Below, one piece after another: positions 17,469 through 25,560 of a DNA stretch of 64,000 nucleotides (its first letter is position 1; each line of letters starts with the position of its first letter). Location of the stretch: positions 372,001 through 436,000 of the forward strand of contig NZ_CP060139.1 in the NCBI RefSeq assembly GCF_014524565.1, given 5' to 3'. The notes beneath the pieces were generated by a model. That model made no database searches. It was not told the DNA's origin and saw nothing but the letters and a program-made list of their open reading frames with translations. Both the position numbers and the translations under genes were made by a program. This stretch comes from Croceimicrobium hydrocarbonivorans (lineage in GTDB: Bacteria > Bacteroidota > Bacteroidia > Flavobacteriales > Schleiferiaceae).

Positions 17469-17951
17469 TCACCCCACCAAGCTTGCAATCCTCCTATACT
17501 CCTTCCACTTAGGATCGTATTTAAAGCCGCAGCCGAACTCGATCCATTTGTCTTCCTTTTCATTTAAATCCATTAAGGTAGCCTGGGCAAATTCGGGATT
17601 ATCAATATACATATCCATGATCATCCCAAAATCAGTAGCGACTCTTGCCACTACATGAACCACGCATTCTTTTTTAAGAAGATCCTTAAAGTAATCCTCA
17701 ATAGTTCCCATATCTAATTCTTCAGAGCCTGAATCATCTATTTCCACGCTAAACTGAAGATTGTAGGGACAATACTTTTTATAAGGGTAATCTTTATAAG
17801 CTAAATCCAGCCAACCCGTTGCCGGCTTGCCGGTTTCAGTCTCCGTCATTAGAATAGTAATAGAATTAGGGGGATAAACCCCTTCAGTAGACCGAATTGT
17901 ATCCCAATCCAGATCTTCCTTGTTGCTTTTAAAAAAACTGAGTAGTCCCAT
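17469..17951 (-). CDS. DUF695-like protein, unknown function
   Basis: The 160-residue soluble protein has an N-terminal half with GKPATGWLDLAYKDYP. Its C-terminal half (VVHVVARVATDFGMIMDMYIDN, then FKYDPKWKEYRRI) fits my memory of DUF695 (a Gly/Arg-Thr strand, Tyr-rich strand, and DPxWxxY near the end). This was not checked by search. There is no signal peptide. It starts 36 bp after the decayed secreted-protein gene and is the last member of a four-gene same-strand run beginning with the YiiX-like hydrolase. Confidence 0.6.
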   Translation of the reverse strand: MGLLSFFKSNKEDLDWDTIRSTEGVYPPNSITILMTETETGKPATGWLDLAYKDYPYKKYCPYNLQFSVEIDDSGSEELDMGTIEDYFKDLLKKECVVHVVARVATDFGMIMDMYIDNPEFAQATLMDLNEKEDKWIEFGCGFKYDPKWKEYRRIASLVG

Positions 17952-17987
17952 ATTTATGTGGTTTCTTCAAAGAACAAGCACCCTAGC

Positions 17988-18743
17988 TTAATAAGTTGGC
18001 TGCTTTCTATCGGCATTAAGCCTATCCATTAAAGCCTTGAAATTAAGATTATCTGAATTTCCACTTTCATTCACTTCAAAATGATTGAGCAAGGCCCATT
18101 CAATTTGCTTGAGGATTGTTTCCTTTTGTTCTGTATTGGTGATTTTATCAAGACTCCTCATGAGTAATTCGGGCTGACAAATAAGACAAGCTCCCAATGA
18201 GTATAAAGGCTCTTCATTTACTGATCCTCGATTAGCCCAGATGCTAGCGATGAGTTTATCAATAAGCTGAAGATCTTTGCTAGCACAGAAATAATCAGGA
18301 ATTAATTGAAGAATGGGATTGTACTTCCTATCCGTATATTGATTCAACACTACGGCAATTGATCCTGAACTTAAAGAGTCTCGACCTTTCAAAGTAAGGT
18401 TCAAACTATCCGCTAAAACTCTCTGCTTGTCCAGAACTCCCATTATGAGTCCTCTTAGGGAATCACTGTGAAGAGCACTTAAGTCCTGAATACTACTTCT
18501 CGGAATAAATCCTTCCATTTGACTTCCCTTCCAGGGACTCAAGCATGCCCAATCTGACTCATCCTCTAATTGGTAGTAGAAAATGGCATCCTTATACAAG
18601 GTGTCTATGCTGTGAAATTACATCCCTGGCCCATTTCGAACCTCTATATAATTGAGGCTATCAATAAGAACAGCAGGCCCTTTCTGAGCTAGCATTGAAA
18701 ATGAAAAACACAGCATTAGGCATGGTAGTATAGTGCTTTTTAT
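17988..18743 (-). pseudogene. Secreted protein gene with lost start codon and in-frame TAA
   Basis: An intact reading frame of about 200 residues (ending ...LMDRLNADRKQPTY) begins only at a TTG at 18599. Upstream, in the same frame, the sequence encodes a good signal peptide and linker (KSTILPCLMLCFSFSMLAQ, then KGPAVLIDSLNY). It is interrupted by a TAA at 18618-18620. The codon where the start is expected, just after an AGAGGAA ribosome-binding-like sequence, is ATA at 18741-18743 rather than ATG. Two independent lesions suggest a decayed gene. Translation could still begin at an internal ATG (residue L-M-L) but would stop at the TAA. The protein family is not recognised. Confidence 0.65.
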
Positions 18744-18862
18744 TTTCCTCTAATCTATTTAGAAATGAGCAGGTAATACATCCTCTTAATTTCGGTAGGC
18801 TTGGTAAAAAAACAGAAATCTCCAATCTGTTCTTCTAGTTTAATCATTGGGAAGGCAGAAAT

Positions 18863-19483
18863 CTAAATGCCTGAAATTAAATCCTTTTCAATTAAATACC
18901 TTAATTCCAATAATGATATACCCTCCTCTGGAGTTTGATCTATATTCCAATCAAGAAATTCCAGCGTGCCAACAAATGAAATCACATTATACTCTCCCAA
19001 TATATGATCGAGGTAAAGAAAGAATAATGCCTGACTGCCGATTAAATTTGAATTCAAATTCTTGATATAGACTGCGGCATTCACCTTTTGATGGGTAGAG
19101 TCGATCTCTGGGATCACTAGAATATGACTACTTGGGAATTCGGTATCCTCAAAATTTAGGCTAATCTCATCTTTAGCTTGTCGAAACTTATGGACTATCC
19201 AATTATCAATAACTGGCTTAGCTTCAAAAATAACTTCCACTGGCCTAAGCCCCTCTTTCTGACCATCTGCACTTAAGATCAAGACAGTTTCCCCATTTTC
19301 ACCAATAGTCATTTCAGGGTAAAGCATGGGATGATATTCTCTAGCCTTTGCACTTAATTGATTGTAGATCCCGTAATCCTTAAAGTCGGATCGGATAAAA
19401 TCCTCCAATTCATTTTTATGGCGAATCACCCATTTCCAGAATTTTTCTTCCCTAGTGGAACGTTTAAAAATAGTAATGGCCAT
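18863..19483 (-). CDS. Uncharacterised cytosolic protein coupled to the YiiX-like gene
   Basis: The 206-residue protein begins MAITIFKRSTREEKFWKWVIRHKNELEDF and contains the motif ETVLILSADGQKEGLRPVEVIFEAKPVIDNW at about 65-95. I associate that FWKWF...LVISADG pattern with an uncharacterised bacterial family. It has no signal peptide or membrane helix. Its ATG overlaps the TAA of the YiiX-like gene by one base, so translation is coupled. A toxin/immunity or effector/partner relationship with the hydrolase is possible but purely positional. Confidence 0.65.
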   Translation of the reverse strand: MAITIFKRSTREEKFWKWVIRHKNELEDFIRSDFKDYGIYNQLSAKAREYHPMLYPEMTIGENGETVLILSADGQKEGLRPVEVIFEAKPVIDNWIVHKFRQAKDEISLNFEDTEFPSSHILVIPEIDSTHQKVNAAVYIKNLNSNLIGSQALFFLYLDHILGEYNVISFVGTLEFLDWNIDQTPEEGISLLELRYLIEKDLISGI

Positions 19484-20171
19484 TAATTTAGAATTATAAC
19501 ACTATCCACATTCATTAGCTTATCCGAATTAAACATGGCAGCAGGAGAAATCACCTTTTCATCCAATGGAATCTGATCCCCGTATCGCTCTTTCAATTTA
19601 GCTTTAACCTGATCATGACTAAGGTCAAAGTCCGCAAGCCTTTCTAAAGCCCCGATTTCAATTCCAGTTGCCTGCTGGTAAATTTTCCATACCAATTCAG
19701 AGCAATACATTTTATCGTCAGACCATTCAAAGTATATATCATAGGGCTTGCCCATATATTGCTCTCCTATTCGCCTCATTTTCTTCAAGGTGATTGAATC
19801 TAGAACCTGGTCTGCGTTTTTCAAACGCTTTATTACATAATGCCCCTCTTTACCTCGAGCGATCCATTTTTTAAGGGGTGTTAGGCGTACCGGCTGTACC
19901 GCCTCATAAACGAAATACTGGCCTTGCTTCTCATAAATTATCCCCATATGACTGTATGGAGAGTGGGTCGCCAATTGAATGGCTTTGCTTTGAGCTGACT
20001 TTGAGCTTTGGAAAATTATATCGCCACTTTGAATCCTTTGTTCGAGGGAATGAGCTTCCCTTAGCTCAACATCTTGGACGACCACTTCTCCGAATTGATA
20101 CATTTTAAAGCCCAATAACTAATCAAGCCTACAATTCCCAGAGCCAAAGCAATTAGAAGTCTTTTTCTCAT
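19483..20171 (-). pseudogene. YiiX-like permuted papain-fold (NlpC/P60) hydrolase with frameshifted signal peptide
   Basis: The catalytic part is intact. GDIIFQSS, then SHMGIIY with the histidine, YEAVQP, and YCSELVWKIY with the catalytic cysteine are the hallmarks of the YiiX/YebB permuted papain fold. It can start at the ATG reading MYQFGEVVV (20103). Immediately upstream, from the ATG at 20171, a different frame encodes a strong signal peptide (MRKRLLIALALGIVGLISYW). It would fuse in frame if the AAAA at about 20103-20107 had one more A. Homologues I remember are exported, so this looks like a one-base loss (or a sequencing or assembly error). Without the signal peptide the enzyme would stay cytosolic. 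Confidence 0.65.
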
Positions 20172-20383
20172 CCAAGATTAAGGTTTAGGGCTTTAATATA
20201 CTTGGAGTTTCTAGCAATTGCTAAGTTAAACTTCTAGCTTTTTAGGCGGCATGGCTTTAGATGAAGAACTGCGATTAAACGCATTAGATAGGCAAGCGAG
20301 CTTAGGCCTGTAAAGAAATAAAAGCTGATCCTAATGGGCTAATCATTATCCTTGAAAAGGTTCCTGGATGACCGCCGCCTCCC

Positions 20384-21304
20384 CTATTTTACAGATACCA
20401 CTCTCTGATTTTCGGTCAGTAGTTCACCTTTCTTCAGCTTCATGGAGAATTGAGCGGCTCCTTCTGCAGACATATGCACCAGATCATTAAAACACTCATC
20501 CTTCATTTTCATATCTCCGTAATCGTAGAAGGGTATTTCTGGGTAGTGCTTAAAATAGAAAGCATAGAATTCAGGCTGAAGAACTTCCACGGATTCCCAT
20601 AATAAGTGATGAACCGGAGGATTAATGAATATCAATGCAATTCCTTCCCTTTTACAGTAGTCTACGATCTTATTTAAAAAATACAATTCGTGTTTTGAAG
20701 TATCAAAATTCAGATCACCGACCTCAATTTGCTCTACTGCTACAAATCTCCTTTTCGCACTTTTTAGCTTGTTAACAGTTTTGCTTTCAGATCCTTCACC
20801 GTAAGTAGCCCTACCTGCAAATAAAAGCTGAAACCCAATTAAAGATTGAGACATAAAGGCCCTTAAAGTTTCCTTTGGCCTTAAGGAGTATAAATAGTGC
20901 AACTCTTCTGTATTTAATAGGGGCAAGTAAAGCTTTAACTTATCATTCAGTTGAGTTTCATTTAAAAACCACTTTCCACCGATACTGGTTGAAATATTTC
21001 TGGAGTTAAAGCCCAGAAAGAGCGTATCGATTTGAGGATTCAGTTCCTTGAGTTGCTTGAGCTTGATATAGCTATAAAAATAAGGGTCGCCTCCATGTGC
21101 ATAATTCTTATACTCGGGTAAATAGGTTTCGTCAAAAGACAGATTCATTTGTGAATTCCCAAGGACTAAGACATGCTTTTCGGATTTAATCTTGAATGGA
21201 CCTAATTTACTTCCGAGGAATACTCGGTTAACTAAAAACATTAGTCCAATAAACAAGCCCAGAACCAGGAAGAACAGCAATACTTTGCTAAGAAATGTTC
21301 GCAT
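20384..21304 (-). CDS. SGNH/GDSL-like membrane-anchored protein paired with MBOAT (AlgJ/X-like role)
   Basis: I start this gene at the ATG at 21304 (MRTFLSKVLLFF), 4 bp after the upstream MBOAT stop. A longer frame would overlap that gene by 38 bp. The 306-residue protein has an N-terminal signal anchor, a block-I-like GNSQ (serine at residue 51), and near the C-terminus FNDLVHMSAEGA, which supplies the expected Asp and His of an SGNH triad. Such proteins act in the periplasm with MBOAT acyltransferases to O-acylate an exopolysaccharide. The acceptor is unknown. Confidence 0.75.
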   Translation of the reverse strand: MRTFLSKVLLFFLVLGLFIGLMFLVNRVFLGSKLGPFKIKSEKHVLVLGNSQMNLSFDETYLPEYKNYAHGGDPYFYSYIKLKQLKELNPQIDTLFLGFNSRNISTSIGGKWFLNETQLNDKLKLYLPLLNTEELHYLYSLRPKETLRAFMSQSLIGFQLLFAGRATYGEGSESKTVNKLKSAKRRFVAVEQIEVGDLNFDTSKHELYFLNKIVDYCKREGIALIFINPPVHHLLWESVEVLQPEFYAFYFKHYPEIPFYDYGDMKMKDECFNDLVHMSAEGAAQFSMKLKKGELLTENQRVVSVK

Positions 21305-21308
21305 CGGA

Positions 21309-22763
21309 CTAAAAATCAAAATAGATAAAATCCTGTCGGGCTCCACCGAAATAAAATAAGAGAATCCCTAAGAAACCATACAATGCCCACCGATACCTTC
21401 TTTTCCAGTTTAAACCCAAAGTTTCCAAGCTATGCTTGTCTTTTCGATAGAGCCATTCCACCAAAAAGAAAACCATGACCATTAATATAATTCCAAGCGC
21501 TTTCTTTCCTCCTGCTAAATTGGGCATGGCTAATAAGGAAGGTGAAAAAATTCCATTGAGATAAGCCCAAGCATGGCTTATACTTTCTGCCCGGAAGAAA
21601 ATCATGGAAAAGCCCGTAAGACTAAATACCTTCATCATCTGAAGCATTTCTTTAACTGAAGGCATGATCTTGCCTTCTGCTACCAGTCCGGTATACTGAA
21701 CCATTTCCTTTCTGAATAGAACAAATGGTAACATGTAGGTTGCATGGATAGCGCCCCATACAATGAATGTCCAGTTTGCCCCATGCCAAAAGCCAATTAC
21801 TAAGAATTGTAATACCGTTATAAAGGCCAGCTTTGTGGTACTTTTTCTATGCTTCAAGGCTAATGGCAGATATAAGTAATCCCTAAACCAGGTTGTAAGC
21901 GATATATGCCATTTGCGCCAAGCCTCAGGTATATTCCTCGAAAAATACGGATAGGAAAAGTTCTTCATCAAGTTAAAACCGAAAAGGCGAGCAGTGCCAA
22001 TTGCTATATCGGAATAACCTGAAAAGTCAGCATAGATTTGAATGGTGAAAAATATGGCGCCTAATACCAGTGCACTTCCATTATAATCTGAAATTCCCCC
22101 AAAAGTTTGATTAGCGAAATTGGCACAGTTATCCGCAATAACCATTTTTTTAAATAATCCCCAAAGCATTTGACGTAAGCCATCTACTGCCTTTTTATAA
22201 TCAAAATGTCTCGGTTTATAAAATTGCGGTAAAAGATTGGAGGCCCTCTCAATTGGACCAGCCACTAATTGTGGGAAAAAGCTCACAAAAGCTAAAAATC
22301 CGATTAAATCTTTAGTAGGCTCTAATTTTCGCTTATAGACATCTATTGTGTAGCTCAATGTCTGAAAAGTATAAAAACTAATTCCTACAGGAAGAATGAT
22401 ATTTAAGGAGTCCCCAGCAATTTCATAGCCGAAAACAGTAAATGCTGCTTTAAAATTACTGAGAAAGAAGTTGTAGTATTTGAAGAAGCCTAAAAGACCA
22501 AGGTTTGTAAATACACTTAACCAAAGGAGTGTCTTTCTCTTTTTGGGACTAAGTTCTCGAGTTAGGCCTCGACCAATTGCAAAATCAACAAGGGAACTAA
22601 ATACTATTAGAGATAGAAACCTCCAATCCCACCATCCATAAAAAACATAGCTCGCCAGTAAAAGAAAAGCGTTTTGAAGCTTCAGACTAGTATTCGTCAA
22701 AAACCAATAGACCAAGAACACTACTGGTAAAAAAACCGCGAAATCTATGGAATTAAATAGCAT
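21309..22763 (-). CDS. MBOAT-family O-acyltransferase (AlgI-like)
   Basis: The 484-residue polytopic membrane protein opens with MLFNSIDFAVFLPVVFLVYW and has WWDWRF early. It carries the MBOAT core: H286 in WRKWHISLTTWFRDY and the catalytic H327 in FWHGANWTF. It should move acyl groups across the inner membrane for O-acetylation of a polysaccharide by the SGNH partner immediately downstream. No polysaccharide polymerase or glycosyltransferase genes are nearby, so it probably modifies a polymer made elsewhere. It is the first gene inside the right end of the island. Confidence 0.9.
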   Translation of the reverse strand: MLFNSIDFAVFLPVVFLVYWFLTNTSLKLQNAFLLLASYVFYGWWDWRFLSLIVFSSLVDFAIGRGLTRELSPKKRKTLLWLSVFTNLGLLGFFKYYNFFLSNFKAAFTVFGYEIAGDSLNIILPVGISFYTFQTLSYTIDVYKRKLEPTKDLIGFLAFVSFFPQLVAGPIERASNLLPQFYKPRHFDYKKAVDGLRQMLWGLFKKMVIADNCANFANQTFGGISDYNGSALVLGAIFFTIQIYADFSGYSDIAIGTARLFGFNLMKNFSYPYFSRNIPEAWRKWHISLTTWFRDYLYLPLALKHRKSTTKLAFITVLQFLVIGFWHGANWTFIVWGAIHATYMLPFVLFRKEMVQYTGLVAEGKIMPSVKEMLQMMKVFSLTGFSMIFFRAESISHAWAYLNGIFSPSLLAMPNLAGGKKALGIILMVMVFFLVEWLYRKDKHSLETLGLNWKRRYRWALYGFLGILLFYFGGARQDFIYFDF

Positions 22764-23125
22764 TTGAAATTTTACAATAAGTATTTATATCTACTTTAAA
22801 TCAAAATAACTTGCACAACAAACTATTCAATAATAAAATTATCTACCCAAATTTAATCAGGCAGAAAAACACCAGTAAAATTTCAAATTCATGCGAAGCA
22901 GTTTTTACTTTAAAATATAATTCAATCTTAAATAATGCTATCTGATCAAAAATCCAGACCACATTACTCTGTCTTTATATCTTAAGTAAATACAACAAAG
23001 AAACTGCTTCCACAAAGATATATTCTTAATCCAAATTATTCCTAATTGGACTATAGGGTTTTTCTGTTTTTTTAAAGTTCCCAAGGAAAAGCCATCTCGA
23101 AAAGCCATCTCGAAAAGCTTGAACC
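22764..23125. other. AT-rich gene-free stretch left of the repeat array
   Basis: There is no credible gene. The stretch is AT-rich and contains a 13-bp tandem duplication (AAAAGCCATCTCG at 23087-23099 and 23100-23112) just before the first degenerate unit of the 117-bp array. A minus-strand open frame here is made of array sequence and is not supported. Confidence 0.55.
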
Positions 23126-23773
23126 TATAAGTTGATTCTGATTGAGTTCTTTGGTCATACACCAAAAATCCTCGGGCTGTCGCCCTGTATTTTTCATTTC
23201 TAGCCCTGGCTTGCAAGCAAGCTTACGCCGGGAAGGATTAGCAAGCTGATCCTGATAAGACTCAATGGTCATTCACCAAAAATCCTCGGGCTAGCGCCCT
23301 GGCTTTTTCATTTCTAGCCTTGGGCTTGCAAGCGAGCTTGCGCCGGGAAAAGGATTAGCAAACTGATCCTGCTAAAGCTCAATGGTCATTCACCAAAAAT
23401 CCACGGGCTGTCGCCCTGGCTTTTTCATTTCTAGCCTTGGGCGTGCAAGCAAGCTTGCGCCGGGATAAGGATTAGCAAGCTGATCCTGCTAAAGTTTAAT
23501 GGTCATACACCAAAAATCCGCGGGCTGTCGCCCTGTATTTTTCATTTCTAGCCTTGGGCGTGCAAGCAAGCTTGCGCCGGGATAAGGATTAGCAAGCTGA
23601 TCTTGGTTAAGCTTAATAGTCATACACCAAAAATCCGCGGGCTTTCGCCCTGTATTTTTCATTTCTAGCCCTGGGCTTGCAAGCAAGCTTGCGCCGGGAA
23701 AAGGATTAGCAAGCTGATCCTGATAAGGCTCAATGGTCATTCACCAAAAATCCACGGGCTAGCGCCCTGGCTT
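23126..23773. repeat. Tandem array of a 117-bp hairpin-rich repeat (six units plus a degenerate leading one)
   Basis: Units recognisable by CACCAAAAATCC begin at 23160, 23274, 23391, 23508, 23625 and 23742, spaced 114, 117, 117, 117 and 117 bp. A worn partial unit precedes the first, and the last is cut after its first hairpin. Each unit carries a GGGC/GCCC hairpin, a T-rich run (CTTTTTCATTTCTAGCC), a strong GCAAGC-GCTTGC hairpin bounded by GGC/GCC, and AGCAAGCTGATCCTG. The units differ at a few positions, so duplication is not brand new. The 117-bp period is a multiple of three, which creates meaningless open frames through it. No genes lie between units. Confidence 0.9.
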
Positions 23774-23866
23774 TTTGTTTTAAGCTCCATAGGCTTGCAA
23801 GCGAGCTTGCGCATGGAGCTTAAAACAAAAATCCCCTCCGGTTGCACCGGAAGGGATTTTTGGTGA
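23741..23866. repeat. Inverted repeat joining the repeat array to the tRNA 3' end
   Basis: TTTTTGTTTTAAGCTCCAT (23772-23790) and its exact complement (23813-23831) form a 19-bp perfect stem around a 22-nt centre that itself folds (GCAAGCGAGCTTGC). Outside the stem both arms carry a different hairpin, and outside that the same TCACCAAAAATCC. On the right arm, read on the minus strand, this sequence is the tRNA-Arg 3' end running into its terminator. The left arm is therefore an inverted, altered copy of the tRNA end region. Confidence 0.8.
23827..23861 (-). terminator. Terminator of tRNA-Arg
   Basis: The AAAAATCCC/GGGATTTTT stem continues into TCCGGT/ACCGGA with a single mismatch and a short loop. 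It starts directly at the encoded CCA of the tRNA. A degraded copy sits beside the tRNA remnant near 14.2 kb. Confidence 0.85.
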
Positions 23867-23937
23867 TCGCGACAGGATTCGAACCTGTGACCGTCTGCTT
23901 AGAAGGCAGATGCTCTATCCAGCTGAGCTACGCGACC
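23861..23937 (-). tRNA. tRNA-Arg (anticodon UCU), CCA encoded
   Basis: The minus strand folds as a full cloverleaf. The acceptor is GGTCGCG paired with CGCGATC (one G-U) and the D-arm is GCTC/GAGC. The anticodon stem TCTGC/GCAGA has loop CTTCTAA (anticodon TCT at 23903-23901), and the T-arm ACAGG/CCTGT has TTCGAAT. Discriminator A is followed by encoded CCA. The gene is intact and its 3' half is probably the copy brought in by the element to its left. Confidence 0.95.
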
Positions 23938-23964
23938 TTGGTCTTCCTAAATAAATTAGGGCTG

Positions 23965-23997
23965 CAAAAGTAAAACTAATTCCCTAGCCCCGCCAAG
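23965..23997 (-). promoter_or_regulatory. Candidate promoter of tRNA-Arg
   Basis: On the minus strand TACTTTTG (23972-23965) fits TAnnTTTG, 27 bp before the tRNA 5' end. A CTTG lies 21 bp further upstream (23997-23994). Spacing and sequence fit the Bacteroidota sigma-A type promoter. Confidence 0.5.
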
Positions 23998-24039
23998 GCA
24001 TTTTGCAATTTCATAGCTTAGAGGCTTCAATTACCAACC

Positions 24040-25560
24040 ATGACCTTTAAATTTCTCAAAGAAGACCTCTCAGCCTCCCTCGTTGTATTCCTGGTCGCCG
24101 TGCCTCTCTGTTTGGGTATTGCCGTGGCCTCTGGCGCCTCACCTCTATCGGGCTTAATTGCCGGTTTAGTAGGCGGCATTGTGGTAGGCAGCATTTCCGG
24201 TTCTCAATTGAGTGTGAGTGGTCCGGCAGCCGGTTTAACGGCTATCGTTTTAGATGCCATAACTTCCTTACCCACCTTTAATGCCTTCCTACTCGCGGTA
24301 GTAATAGCCGGGGTCATTCAGTTTTTATTGGGCAGCTTTAAGGCCGGAGTAATTGGTTACTACTTCCCTACGGCCGTAATTAAAGGCATGCTTTCGGCTA
24401 TTGGACTGATCCTAATCCTCAAGCAAATTCCCCATGCCCTAGGCGACGATAAAGATTATGAAGGGGATAGTACCTTTATCCAATTCGATGATCAAAACAC
24501 TTTTACCGAAATTGTAATGGCTATCCAGAACCCAGCTATGGGTGCGGTGATCATAAGCCTGGTTGCACTTGCCCTGCTCATTCTTTTCGATAGCCAATTC
24601 TTTAAACGCTTCTCCATTTTTAAAATCATTCCCCCTGCCCTTTTAGCTGTACTGAGTGGCGTAGGTCTCAATAGCCTTTTTTCTGCTTACAAACCCGAAT
24701 GGGCCCTGCAAGACCTGCATTTGGTAAGCATCCCTACCAGTGAGGATTTAGGGGGGCTCTGGGCCCAATTTAGCTTTCCGGATTGGTCGCATTTTAGCAA
24801 TCCTGATATTTATATGATTGCGATAACCATCGCCTTAGTAGCCAGTATTGAAACCCTTCTAAGCATTGAAGCGACCGATAAACTGGATCCTAAGAAAAGG
24901 ATTACTCCTGCTAACCGCGAATTACAGGCTCAAGGTGTAGGCAATATGCTAAGCGGCCTATTAGGTGGATTACCTGTTACCGCCGTAATTGTTCGCTCCT
25001 CAGCAAATATCAGCTCTGGAGCTCAAACTAAGCTGGCTGCAATTTTTCACGGTGTCTGGATTGTTCTGAGTATTATTTTCCTGGCGGATATCATGAATCT
25101 CATTCCCCTCTCAGCTCTGGCAGCTGTTCTATTGGTGGTAGGCTATAAATTGGTGAAACCCTCCCTGGTTAAATCCATGTACAAAAAGGGCCTCAATCAA
25201 TTTATCCCTTTTGTTGTAACTATCGTAGCTATCTTATTAACCGACCTGCTTATTGGCATTGGCATTGGTATGGTGGTGATGGTATTCTACATCCTAAAAA
25301 GCAATTTCTTTAGTGCCGTACATTATGAGAACTTAGGGAATAACAAAATCCTCATTCGCTTGAATAAGGATGTCTCCTTCCTCAATAAGGCCATTATCCT
25401 CAACCACCTGGAAAAGGTGCACAGCGGAGCGGAGGTTACCCTAGATGCCCGTCGTGCAGAATTTATTGATATGGATATTCAAGAGGTGATTGATGATTTT
25501 GTGCAATCAGCCCCCGAGCGCAATATTAAAATTGACTATCGGCCTTTTATTCCGCATTAA
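24040..25560 (+). CDS. SulP-family inorganic anion transporter with STAS domain
   Basis: The 506-residue protein has about 12-14 membrane helices. It begins with the typical FKFLKEDLSASLVVFLVAVPLCLGIA and the sequence SGSQLSVSGPAAGLTA of the SulP core. Further landmarks are VASIETLLSIEATDKLDP and the conserved GLLGGLPVTAVIVRSSANI. A short C-terminal STAS domain occupies about 425-506. SulP carriers move sulfate, bicarbonate or other anions. Bacteroidota members are often neighbours of carbonic anhydrases, so bicarbonate uptake with sodium is plausible here. The last 14 bp overlap the convergent LytTR gene. Confidence 0.9.
   Translation: MTFKFLKEDLSASLVVFLVAVPLCLGIAVASGASPLSGLIAGLVGGIVVGSISGSQLSVSGPAAGLTAIVLDAITSLPTFNAFLLAVVIAGVIQFLLGSFKAGVIGYYFPTAVIKGMLSAIGLILILKQIPHALGDDKDYEGDSTFIQFDDQNTFTEIVMAIQNPAMGAVIISLVALALLILFDSQFFKRFSIFKIIPPALLAVLSGVGLNSLFSAYKPEWALQDLHLVSIPTSEDLGGLWAQFSFPDWSHFSNPDIYMIAITIALVASIETLLSIEATDKLDPKKRITPANRELQAQGVGNMLSGLLGGLPVTAVIVRSSANISSGAQTKLAAIFHGVWIVLSIIFLADIMNLIPLSALAAVLLVVGYKLVKPSLVKSMYKKGLNQFIPFVVTIVAILLTDLLIGIGIGMVVMVFYILKSNFFSAVHYENLGNNKILIRLNKDVSFLNKAIILNHLEKVHSGAEVTLDARRAEFIDMDIQEVIDDFVQSAPERNIKIDYRPFIPH

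Noticed and set aside
14453-22763. Prophage or active conjugative element
   Set aside because: No integrase, structural, replication or transfer gene is recognisable. Only the tRNA duplication supports past mobility.
22938-23272. Minus-strand open frames at the left of the repeat array
   Set aside because: They arise from repeat units and AT-rich DNA and have no recognisable protein features.
23489-23740. 83-codon minus-strand frame with a 39-residue repeated peptide
   Set aside because: The 117-bp period is a multiple of three, so any open unit stays open. The DNA-level hairpins explain the conservation better, and no ribosome-binding site is seen.
23126-23773. CRISPR array
   Set aside because: Units are about 117 bp with no unique spacers, and no cas genes are present.
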